Positions 56,912 through 64,000 of a stretch of 64,000 bases of DNA are shown piece after piece; position 1 is the stretch's first letter; the number at the start of each line of letters is the position of its first letter. The position numbers and the translations under genes were made by a program. The stretch lies in contig NZ_LPUX01000064.1 of NCBI RefSeq assembly GCF_001651865.1, positions 620,001 to 684,000 on the forward strand, written 5' to 3'. The notes below the pieces were generated by a model. That model was given only the letters and a program-made list of their open reading frames with translations, was not told the DNA's origin and did not search any database. This DNA is from Sinorhizobium glycinis. GTDB lineage: Bacteria; Pseudomonadota; Alphaproteobacteria; Rhizobiales; Rhizobiaceae.

Positions 56912-57431
56912 CGAGCGGGTCTACAACGTTCTTTTTCTTTGTACCGGCAATTCTGCGCGCTCGATCATGGCTGAGGCCATTCTCGAGGCCGAAGGCAGGG
57001 GACGCTTCCGCGCCTTCTCGGCCGGCAGCCAGCCCAAGGGGGAAGTCAATCCCTGGGCCCTGAAGACGCTGGAAGCGCTCGGCTATCGCACCACGGGTTT
57101 CTCGTCGAAGAGCTGGGATGCCTTCGCCGCGCCGGGCGCACCACAAATGGACTTCATCTTCACGGTCTGCGACGATGCCGCCGGCGAGGCCTGTCCGGTC
57201 TGGATCGGCCATCCGGCGACCGCGCATTGGGGGATCGAGGACCCCGCCGCCGTCGAGGGATCAGATGTCGAGAAGGGCCGTGCCTTCACGCTCGCGGCGA
57301 AATACCTGAAGAACCGCATATCGGCGTTCGCGGCCCTGCCGATCGCTTCGATCGACAAGCTCGCCCTCGAGACGAAGCTCCACGAGATCGGCAGGCTCGA
57401 AGGCTTCTCCCGGCCTTTCGAGGCGCGCTGA
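56904..57431 (+). CDS. arsC: Arsenate reductase, low-molecular-weight phosphatase family (ArsC)
   Basis: The ATG at 56904 (MSNERVYNVLFLC) overlaps the end of arsR. The 175-residue protein has the phosphatase-type P-loop LFLCTGNSARSIMAEA with the catalytic Cys, and the downstream Asp/Cys region FIFTVCDDAAGEACPVW. This matches thioredoxin-coupled ArsC enzymes that reduce arsenate to arsenite. A C-terminal 35-residue helix follows the core. The stop overlaps the start of the aquaporin gene (TGATG). Confidence 0.9.
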   Translation: MSNERVYNVLFLCTGNSARSIMAEAILEAEGRGRFRAFSAGSQPKGEVNPWALKTLEALGYRTTGFSSKSWDAFAAPGAPQMDFIFTVCDDAAGEACPVWIGHPATAHWGIEDPAAVEGSDVEKGRAFTLAAKYLKNRISAFAALPIASIDKLALETKLHEIGRLEGFSRPFEAR

Positions 57432-58132
57432 TGTCGTCGTTCGATCTCTCCCGCCGCCTCGTCGCCGAAGGCCTGGGAACGGCACTGCTCGTCGGAACCG
57501 TCGTCGGTTCCGGCATCATGGCCGCCTCGCTGACTGAGGATACGGCACTCGCCCTGCTTGGAAACACGCTTGCAACAGGCGCGATGCTGGTGGTGCTGAT
57601 CACCATCCTCGGTCCGATTTCCGGAGCGCATTTCAATCCGGCCGTATCGCTGATTTTCGCGCTGTCGAGCGCTCTGCCACGGCGCGATCTCGCCGGCTAC
57701 GTCCTTGCCCAGGTCGCCGGCGGCATCGTCGGCACGATCGTTGCGCATCTGATGTTCGATCATCAGATCCTTGAGTGGTCGACGAAGGTGCGCACCGGGC
57801 AAGCACAGTGGCTCGCCGAATGGGTGGCGACCTTCGGGCTGGCCGCGACCATTCTCGGCGGCATCCGCTTCGAAGAGAAATCGGTGCCCTGGCTGGTCGG
57901 CCTCTATATCACCGCTGCCTACTGGTTCACGGCGTCCACCTCCTTTGCCAACCCGGCCGTGGCAGTCGCCCGATCGATGACCGATACGTTCTCCGGCATC
58001 CGCCCGGCCGATCTCCCCGGCTTCATCGCCGCCGAGCTGATCGGCGCGGTTTCGGCGCTCTTGCTGATGACGTGGCTGCTACGGTCGAGCAATGCCCAGA
58101 GCAATGCCCCAAGGGGCGAGCGCGTCTTCTGA
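57431..58132 (+). CDS. aqpS: Aquaglyceroporin of the arsenic operon (AqpS-like)
   Basis: The 233-residue protein has six membrane helices and both NPA boxes (AHFNPAVSL and FANPAVAVA). In S. meliloti an aquaglyceroporin, AqpS, in the ars operon lets arsenite made by ArsC flow out of the cell, taking the place of an arsenite pump; no pump gene is seen here either. The order arsR-arsC-aqpS differs from the arsR-aqpS-arsC-arsH order I recall for the S. meliloti chromosome, and arsH is missing. Confidence 0.85.
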   Translation: MSSFDLSRRLVAEGLGTALLVGTVVGSGIMAASLTEDTALALLGNTLATGAMLVVLITILGPISGAHFNPAVSLIFALSSALPRRDLAGYVLAQVAGGIVGTIVAHLMFDHQILEWSTKVRTGQAQWLAEWVATFGLAATILGGIRFEEKSVPWLVGLYITAAYWFTASTSFANPAVAVARSMTDTFSGIRPADLPGFIAAELIGAVSALLLMTWLLRSSNAQSNAPRGERVF

Positions 58133-58336
58133 GCTGCCCGCCTTGGCGCGGTTGCCGGTGCTGCTATGCGATGCACTTGGTTGCCAGCGGTCTGCACACC
58201 ACTTCCTCCTTCCCCCCGTCACCTACGTAGAATGACGTATGTGCAGTGCGGTGAGCCTGGCGGAATATCCTTCTAGCAACGGCCAAGGAGAACCAACACT
58301 CCGTTGCGGCGACCAGAACTAGAGGGGTTCAATCAG

Positions 58337-59629
58337 ATGAATTACAGGGCACGCGTCACCGGCGCATTCCTCGCTGCCGTCCTTTCGACGACCGCGTTCA
58401 ACGGCGCCTTTGCCGCCGAGGACACGATTAAGGTCGGCATTCTTCATTCGCTTTCCGGAACCATGGCGATCTCGGAGACGACGCTGAAAGACGCCATGCT
58501 GATGCTGATCGACGAGCAGAACAAGAAGGGCGGTCTGCTCGGCAAGAAGCTCGAGGCGGTCGTCGTCGATCCGGCCTCCGACTGGCCGCTCTTTGCCGAG
58601 AAGGCGCGCGAGCTGATCTCGGTCGACAAGGTCTCGGCGGTCTTCGGCTGCTGGACGTCCGTGTCGCGCAAATCCGTGCTGCCGGTCTTCGAGGAGCTGA
58701 ACTCGATCCTCTTCTACCCCGTCCAGTACGAGGGCGAGGAAAGCCAGCGCAACGTCTTCTACACCGGCGCCGCGCCGAACCAGCAGGCGATTCCCGCCGT
58801 CGACTACCTAATGGAGAACGAAGAGGTCGAGCGCTGGGTGCTCGCCGGAACCGACTATGTCTATCCGCGCACGACCAACAAGATCCTCGAGGCTTACCTG
58901 ATCTCCAAGGGCGTCAAGCCCGAGGACATCATGATCAACTACACGCCGTTCGGCCATTCCGACTGGCAGACGATCGTCTCCGACGTCAAGAAGTTCGGTT
59001 CGGCCGGCAAGAAGACCGCCGTCGTCTCGACGATCAACGGCGACGCCAACGTGCCCTTCTACAAGGAGCTTGCCAACCAGGGCATCAAGGCGGAGGACAT
59101 CCCGGTCGTCGCCTTCTCGGTCGGCGAGGAAGAGCTCGCCGGACTCGATACCGGTCCGCTCGTCGGCCATCTTGCCGCCTGGAACTACTTCCAATCGGTC
59201 GACAATCCGGCCAATGCAGAGTTCATCAAGACCTGGAAGGCCTATACTAAAAACGACAAGCGGGTCACCAACGACCCGATGGAAGCCCATTACATCGGCT
59301 TCAACATGTGGCTGAAGGCGGTTGAAAAGGCCGGCACCACCGACACCGACGCGGTGCTCGACGCGATGATCGGCGTTTCGGTGCCGAACCTCTCGGGTGG
59401 CTATTCGACGATGATGCCGAACCATCACATCACCAAGCCGGTGCTGATCGGCGAAATCCAGGGCGACGGCCAGTTCGAGACCGTCTGGGAAACGCCTGGC
59501 CTGGTCGTCGGCGACGAGTGGTCGGACTACCTGCCGGACTCCAAGGACCTGATCTCCGATTGGCGCGCCCCGATGTCCTGCGGCAACTTCAATGTCGCCA
59601 CCGGCAAGTGCGGCGGCAAGGGTTCCTGA
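58337..59629 (+). CDS. urtA: Urea ABC transporter substrate-binding protein
   Basis: The ATG at 58337 (MNYRARVTGAFLA) follows GAGGGGTTCAATC. The 430-residue protein has a signal peptide (cleavage near AFAAEDTIK, about residue 27) and the UrtA signature: VGILHSLSGTMAISETTLKD, DPASDWPLFAEKA, FGCWTSVSRKSVLPVFEELN and LFYPVQYEGEE. It captures urea, or short amides, in the periplasm. It heads the five-gene urt operon and is followed by a stem-loop. Confidence 0.96.
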   Translation: MNYRARVTGAFLAAVLSTTAFNGAFAAEDTIKVGILHSLSGTMAISETTLKDAMLMLIDEQNKKGGLLGKKLEAVVVDPASDWPLFAEKARELISVDKVSAVFGCWTSVSRKSVLPVFEELNSILFYPVQYEGEESQRNVFYTGAAPNQQAIPAVDYLMENEEVERWVLAGTDYVYPRTTNKILEAYLISKGVKPEDIMINYTPFGHSDWQTIVSDVKKFGSAGKKTAVVSTINGDANVPFYKELANQGIKAEDIPVVAFSVGEEELAGLDTGPLVGHLAAWNYFQSVDNPANAEFIKTWKAYTKNDKRVTNDPMEAHYIGFNMWLKAVEKAGTTDTDAVLDAMIGVSVPNLSGGYSTMMPNHHITKPVLIGEIQGDGQFETVWETPGLVVGDEWSDYLPDSKDLISDWRAPMSCGNFNVATGKCGGKGS

Positions 59630-59700
59630 TTTCATGACGAAGCAATTGTTCGCGGGCGGGCCGGATGCGGCCCGTCCCCGACAGCGTGTTTCATGACGAA
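59630..59700 (+). terminator. Stem-loop between urtA and urtB, flanked by 12-bp direct repeats
   Basis: GGGCGGGCCG and CGGCCCGTCC (59654-59677) form a 10-bp stem with a GATG loop. On both sides is the 12-mer TTTCATGACGAA (59630-59641 and 59689-59700). The stem probably raises urtA mRNA relative to the permease genes. Confidence 0.6.
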
Positions 59701-59778
59701 CCGATAGCATGAAATACCCTCCGTCCGGAGGCGTCCATTCGGACGGGGGACTTGCTGCAGATGCCAAGCGAGAGGCGA

Positions 59779-61392
59779 ATGTACCGCATCTTTCAAACCA
59801 TGCTGGTTGCCTTGGTTCTCTTCACCGCGGTCCCCAACGGACTTCGGGCGGAAGAGGCGTTGCGCGATCTGGTGAACGCGCTCGGCGAAGCGAAGCTCTC
59901 CGACATGGATGAGCACATCACGGCGCTGGCGAAGACCGGCGATCCCAAGGTCGTCGCCATCCTCGAAGCGCTCGGCGAAGGCAATCTCTACGCCCGCAAG
60001 GCGGATGGCGAGGTGTTCCTGACAAAGGAAAGCGGCTCGTCGCTGACGCTCATCGACCCGATCTCCGGCGAGAGCGCCGGCGAGGCGCCGAAGGCGGCGC
60101 TCTCGAAGGTCAAGGTCAACAATGGCGTTCGTCGCGCGGTGCGCAGCGCGCTCGGCAGTCTGACGTTGCTCAGCCCCGACCGCGCCGCACGCCTCAGGGC
60201 GGCGCAATCGGTGCTTCAGTCGCCCAATTCCGATGCGCTCGGCGCCATCGAGAACGCGCTTGCCGCCGAAAAGGACAGCGAAGTGCGCGCCCTGCTCGAA
60301 CAGGCACGCGCCACGACCCTGCTCATTTCCGACCGGCCCGTCGTGGAGAAGAAGGAGGCGGTGCGGCTTCTCAAGGAAAACGGCGGCCGCGAGGCGCTCT
60401 CCATCCTCTCATCCGCGCTCGGCTCCGCCGACGAGACCCTGAAGCCCGACATCGAGGCGGCGCTCGCCGCCATCGAACAGACGCAGGCACTTTGGGCCGC
60501 CGGTCAGAACGTTTGGTACGGCCTGTCGCTCGGCTCGGTGCTGCTGCTCGCGGCGATCGGACTGGCGATCACCTTCGGCGTCATGGGCATCATCAACATG
60601 GCGCATGGCGAGATGGTGATGCTCGGCGCCTACACGACATTCATGGTGCAGGAGGTCGTGCGCACCTCCTTCCCGGGTCTCTTCGACTGGTCGCTGGCGA
60701 TCGCCCTGCCGCTTGCCTTCCTGGTGACCGGAGGCGTCGGCCTTGCGCTGGAGCGCGGCGTCATCCGCTTCCTCTATGGCCGGCCGCTCGAGACGCTGCT
60801 TGCCACCTGGGGCATATCGCTGATCCTGCAGCAATCGGTGCGGTCGATCTTCGGCCCGACCAATCGCGAGGTCGGCAACCCGTCCTGGATGTCCGGCGCC
60901 TTCGATCTTGGCGGGCTGACGATCACCTGGAACCGCCTCTGGATCATCCTCTTTGCGCTCGCCGTCTTCGCCGCGCTGCTCTTTCTCCTCAAGAAGACGC
61001 CGATGGGCCTGCAGATGCGGGCCGTCACGCAGAACCGCCGCATGGCCTCGTCCATGGGCATCCGCACGCCCTGGGTCGATGCGCTCACCTTTGCGCTTGG
61101 TTCCGGCATTGCCGGCATGGCCGGCGTCGCGCTCTCGCAGATCGACAACGTCTCGCCGAACCTCGGCCAGGGCTACATCATCGACAGCTTCATGGTCGTG
61201 GTCTTCGGCGGCGTCGGCAATCTCTGGGGCACGCTCGTCGGCGCCTTCTCGCTCGGCATCCTCAACAAGTTCCTGGAGCCCTATGCCGGCGCCGTGCTCG
61301 GCAAGATCCTCGTGCTCGTGCTGATCATCCTGTTCATCCAGAAGCGGCCGCGCGGGCTCTTCGCACTCAAGGGCCGGGCGGTGGAAGCATGA
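59779..61392 (+). CDS. urtB: Urea ABC transporter permease with periplasmic N-terminal extension
   Basis: The start at 59779 (MYRIFQTMLVALVLF) follows GAGAGG; ATGs at 59752 and 59761 are alternatives. The 537-residue protein starts with a signal-like helix and an Ala-rich helical extension of about 230 residues, typical of UrtB. The LivH-type permease follows, with FGVMGIINMAHGEMVMLGAY, TWGISLILQQSVRSIFGPTN and VVVFGGVGNLWGTLVGAF. With UrtC it forms the membrane channel for urea. Confidence 0.95.
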   Translation: MYRIFQTMLVALVLFTAVPNGLRAEEALRDLVNALGEAKLSDMDEHITALAKTGDPKVVAILEALGEGNLYARKADGEVFLTKESGSSLTLIDPISGESAGEAPKAALSKVKVNNGVRRAVRSALGSLTLLSPDRAARLRAAQSVLQSPNSDALGAIENALAAEKDSEVRALLEQARATTLLISDRPVVEKKEAVRLLKENGGREALSILSSALGSADETLKPDIEAALAAIEQTQALWAAGQNVWYGLSLGSVLLLAAIGLAITFGVMGIINMAHGEMVMLGAYTTFMVQEVVRTSFPGLFDWSLAIALPLAFLVTGGVGLALERGVIRFLYGRPLETLLATWGISLILQQSVRSIFGPTNREVGNPSWMSGAFDLGGLTITWNRLWIILFALAVFAALLFLLKKTPMGLQMRAVTQNRRMASSMGIRTPWVDALTFALGSGIAGMAGVALSQIDNVSPNLGQGYIIDSFMVVVFGGVGNLWGTLVGAFSLGILNKFLEPYAGAVLGKILVLVLIILFIQKRPRGLFALKGRAVEA

Positions 61393-62552
61393 TTACCTCG
61401 TTCCTCATCAAGTCGCTGGATCGTACCATCGTCGTCACTGTCGCGATCCTGCTGGTCCTTGCAGCGCTCGTTCCGGCTCTCAATCTCCTGACGGCGCCGG
61501 ACCACCCGCTGCATGTGCCGACCTATCTCGTCTCGCTGTTCGGCAAGTACCTGACCTACGCGCTGCTGGCGCTGGCGCTCGACCTCGTCTGGGGCTTCTG
61601 CGGCATCCTCTCGCTCGGACACGCCGCCTTCTTCGCGCTCGGCGGCTATGCGATGGGCATGTATCTGATGCGCCAGATCGGCGCGCGTGGCTCCTATGGC
61701 AATCCGCTGCTCCCGGATTTCATGGTGTTCCTCAACTGGAAGGAACTGCCCTGGTTCTGGTACGGCTTCGACATGTTCTGGTTCGCGGCGCTGATGGTCG
61801 TGCTGGTGCCCGGCCTTATCGCCTTCGTCTTCGGCTGGTTCGCCTTCCGCTCGCGCGTCAACGGCGTCTATCTGTCGATCATCACCCAGGCGATGACCTA
61901 CGCGCTGCTGCTCGCCTTCTTCCGCAACGACATGGGCTTCGGCGGCAACAACGGGCTCACCGACTTCAAGGATATTCTCGGCTTCAACATCCAGGCCGAC
62001 GGCACCCGCGCCGCGCTCTTTGCGGCTTCGGCGCTGGCGCTTGCCGTCTCGCTCGTCATCACGTCGGGCATCGTGCGCTCGAAATTCGGCAAGGTGCTGG
62101 TGGCGCTGCGCGACGCCGAAAGCCGCACGCGTTTCCTCGGCTACCGCGTCGAGCACATGAAGCTCTTCGCCTTCACCGTCTCGGCGATGATGGCGGGTGT
62201 CGCCGGCGCGCTCTACGTGCCGCAGGTCGGCATCATCAATCCGGGCGAGTTCGAGCCCGGCAATTCGATCGAGGTGGTCATCTGGACGGCCGTCGGCGGC
62301 CGTGGCACGCTGATCGGCCCGATCGTCGGCGCGATCCTCGTCAATGGCGGGAAAAGCATCTTCACCGCCGCCTTCCCGGAATTCTGGCTCTTCGCGCTCG
62401 GCGGGCTCTTCGTGCTCGTCACGCTGTTCCTGCCGAAGGGCGTGGTCGGCACGGCTCAGCACTATCTTGCCCGGCGCCGCGCCTATCGCGAGACCAGCCG
62501 ACCCGAGAACGCGACCGGCCTGGCTGACGCCGAACCCTTGGCTGCAGAGTGA
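61389..62552 (+). CDS. urtC: Urea ABC transporter permease, LivM type
   Basis: The ATG at 61389 overlaps the urtB stop by four bases. The 387-residue protein has about ten helices and UrtC/LivM signatures: LVWGFCGILSLGHAAFFALG, RNDMGFGGNNGLTDFKDILG and VVIWTAVGGRGTLIGPIVGA. It is the second channel subunit. Confidence 0.96.
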   Translation: MITSFLIKSLDRTIVVTVAILLVLAALVPALNLLTAPDHPLHVPTYLVSLFGKYLTYALLALALDLVWGFCGILSLGHAAFFALGGYAMGMYLMRQIGARGSYGNPLLPDFMVFLNWKELPWFWYGFDMFWFAALMVVLVPGLIAFVFGWFAFRSRVNGVYLSIITQAMTYALLLAFFRNDMGFGGNNGLTDFKDILGFNIQADGTRAALFAASALALAVSLVITSGIVRSKFGKVLVALRDAESRTRFLGYRVEHMKLFAFTVSAMMAGVAGALYVPQVGIINPGEFEPGNSIEVVIWTAVGGRGTLIGPIVGAILVNGGKSIFTAAFPEFWLFALGGLFVLVTLFLPKGVVGTAQHYLARRRAYRETSRPENATGLADAEPLAAE

Positions 62553-62557
62553 TCGCC

Positions 62558-63310
62558 ATGACCGAAAAGACAACGAAAAGCCTGCTTTATCTCGACGGCG
62601 TCTCCGTCTCCTTCGACGGGTTCAAGGCGCTGAACTCGCTTTCCTTCATCGTCGAGCCGGGGGAACTGCGCGCCATCATCGGTCCGAACGGCGCCGGCAA
62701 GACGACGATGATGGACATCATCACCGGCAAGACCCGGCCGGACGCGGGCGCGGTTTTCTTCAAGGGCGATATCGACCTGACGAAGAAGGACGAGGCGGAG
62801 ATCGCCCAGCTCGGCATCGGGCGAAAGTTCCAGAAGCCGACGGTCTTCGAGAGCCATACGGTCTGGGACAATCTGGAACTGGCGCTGAACCGCAGCCGCG
62901 GCGTCTTCGCGACGCTCTTCTACCGCCTGACGGGCGAGGACAAGGCGCGCATCGAGGAGATTCTGACGACCGTTCGGCTGACGGCGCGGCGCGACGACCT
63001 CGCCGCCAACCTCTCGCACGGCCAGAAGCAATGGCTGGAGATCGGCATGCTGCTCGCGCAGGAACCGGAACTCTTGCTCGTCGACGAGCCGGTGGCCGGC
63101 ATGACGGATGCGGAGACGGCGGAGACCGCGGTCCTCTTGAAGGAAATCGCCAGGACACGCTCCGTCGTCGTCGTCGAGCACGACATGGGCTTCATCCGCG
63201 ATCTGGGCGTCAAGGTCACCTGCCTTGCCGAAGGGTCGGTGCTGGCCGAAGGGTCGATCGATTTCGTCAGCAACGATCCGAAGGTGATCGAGAACTATCT
63301 CGGCCGATGA
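62558..63310 (+). CDS. urtD: Urea ABC transporter ATPase, LivG type
   Basis: The ATG at 62558 is chosen; a GTG three codons upstream overlapping the urtC stop is possible. The 250-residue protein has Walker A GPNGAGKTTMMD, signature LSHGQKQWLEIGM (the SHGQKQWLE form is typical of UrtD), Walker B LLLVDEPVAGMT and switch His VEHDMGFI. It couples ATP hydrolysis to urea import together with UrtE. Confidence 0.96.
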   Translation: MTEKTTKSLLYLDGVSVSFDGFKALNSLSFIVEPGELRAIIGPNGAGKTTMMDIITGKTRPDAGAVFFKGDIDLTKKDEAEIAQLGIGRKFQKPTVFESHTVWDNLELALNRSRGVFATLFYRLTGEDKARIEEILTTVRLTARRDDLAANLSHGQKQWLEIGMLLAQEPELLLVDEPVAGMTDAETAETAVLLKEIARTRSVVVVEHDMGFIRDLGVKVTCLAEGSVLAEGSIDFVSNDPKVIENYLGR

Positions 63311-63335
63311 GCGGCGAGCGGAAGGACCTGTACCG

Positions 63336-64000
63336 ATGTTGAGCGTCGAAAACGTCAGCCTGCATTACGGCGCCGCCCAGGCGCTTCGCAACGTTTCGTT
63401 CAAGGCCGAAATGGGCAAGATCACCTGCGTGCTCGGCCGCAACGGCGTCGGCAAGTCGAGCCTGCTTAGGGCAATCACCGGCCAGCATCCGGTGAGTTCC
63501 GGCGCAATCGCCTTCAACGGCGTGGCCCTCGATGGGCTGGCGCCGTTCCGGCGCGCGAAGCAGGGTCTCGGCTACGTGCCGCAGGGTCGCGAGATCTTTC
63601 CGCTTTTGACGGTCAAGGAGAATCTGGAGACCGGCTACGCGCCGCTGAAGCGCGCCGACCGCTCCATCCCGGACGATATCTTCAGCCTGTTTCCCGTGCT
63701 TCAGACCATGCTCGGCCGGCGCGGCGGCGATCTGTCGGGTGGCCAGCAACAGCAGCTCGCCATCGCGCGCGCGCTCGTCACTCGCCCGAAGATCCTCGTG
63801 CTCGACGAGCCGACCGAGGGCATCCAGCCGTCGATCATCAAGGACATCGGCCGGGCGATCCGATATCTGAGGGATTCGACCGGCATGGCGATTCTGCTCG
63901 TCGAGCAATATCTCGACTTCTGCCGCGAGCTCGCCGACCAGGTCTACATCATGGATCGCGGCGCCTTTGTCCACGCGGGACCGGCGGAGACGCTGGACAG
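63336..64000 (+). CDS. urtE: Urea ABC transporter ATPase, LivF type, cut by window edge
   Basis: The frame from the ATG at 63336 (MLSVENVSLHYGAAQAL) is open to the last base; about 221 of roughly 230 residues are visible. Walker A GRNGVGKSSLLRA, QGREIFPLLTVKENLETG, signature LSGGQQQQLAIARAL, Walker B ILVLDEPTEGIQPS and VEQYLDFC are all present. This is the usual last gene of urtABCDE. Confidence 0.95.
   Translation, partial: MLSVENVSLHYGAAQALRNVSFKAEMGKITCVLGRNGVGKSSLLRAITGQHPVSSGAIAFNGVALDGLAPFRRAKQGLGYVPQGREIFPLLTVKENLETGYAPLKRADRSIPDDIFSLFPVLQTMLGRRGGDLSGGQQQQLAIARALVTRPKILVLDEPTEGIQPSIIKDIGRAIRYLRDSTGMAILLVEQYLDFCRELADQVYIMDRGAFVHAGPAETLD

Noticed and set aside
58133..58336. Sigma-54 promoter upstream of urtA
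   Set aside because: Nitrogen control of urea uptake makes it plausible, but the TGGC segments here lack a properly spaced TTGC, so I do not call one.

Overview
The window looks like a Rhizobiaceae second replicon (chromid or megaplasmid), most likely Sinorhizobium/Ensifer or a close relative. The evidence is the high GC content, the dctA-dctBD locus with its sigma-54 promoter, several copies of a RIME-like intergenic palindromic mosaic element, dense transporter operons each with its own regulator, and the absence of any ribosomal, tRNA or informational genes. The species call is inference, since no marker gene is present.

Layout. 1-6 kb: a NarX/DegS-type sensor kinase cut by the left edge, a secreted Gly/Asn-rich protein with a tandemly duplicated domain, a degenerate EAL protein, and a divergent LysR/MFS pair. 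6.2-12.5 kb: an amino-acid ABC transporter operon with a cystathionine-gamma-lyase-type PLP enzyme and a homocysteine methyltransferase, controlled by a divergent Lrp/AsnC regulator; probably sulfur amino acid salvage. 12.7-13.9 kb: a metallophosphoesterase and an AlkB-like dioxygenase. 14.2-20.7 kb: a tripartite tricarboxylate transporter whose binding protein is reduced to its C-terminus, a GntR-type protein with two winged-helix segments, a tiny membrane peptide and an aconitase. 20.8-22.9 kb: a secreted Cys-containing protein, a degenerate GGDEF protein and a PilZ protein. 23-28 kb: a TRAP transporter operon with a GlcD/D-2-hydroxyacid dehydrogenase flavoprotein and a GntR regulator, headed by a perfect palindrome. 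28.3-30.5 kb: OsmC, small proteins and a fused gene remnant. 30.4-34.4 kb: a two-subunit molybdenum hydroxylase with an AraC regulator.

34.5-51.5 kb holds what I read as a complete oxidative D-apiose pathway in two arms. One arm (plus strand) carries apnO, a ribose-type ABC transporter with a DUF2291 lipoprotein, apsD and apnL. The other (minus strand) carries oiaK and oiaX, the latter a RuBisCO-like protein, divergent from a GntR regulator. The dctA/dctBD C4-dicarboxylate uptake locus sits between the arms. A near-identical 16-bp motif lies upstream of both arms and is the best candidate operator. In outline: apiose is imported, oxidised to the lactone (ApsD), hydrolysed (ApnL), oxidised and isomerised to 3-oxo-isoapionate (ApnO), phosphorylated (OiaK) and cleaved by the RuBisCO-like protein.

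51.5-64 kb: a response regulator and a very unusual hybrid kinase with a nucleobase-permease-like sensor domain and a Cys-rich segment, then an arsenic locus (DUF6428 protein, ArsR, ArsC, aquaglyceroporin), then the urea ABC transporter urtABCDE, with urtE cut by the right edge. Start codons were often moved inward from the longest open frame to match a ribosome binding site or the family N-terminus; these choices are stated per gene.
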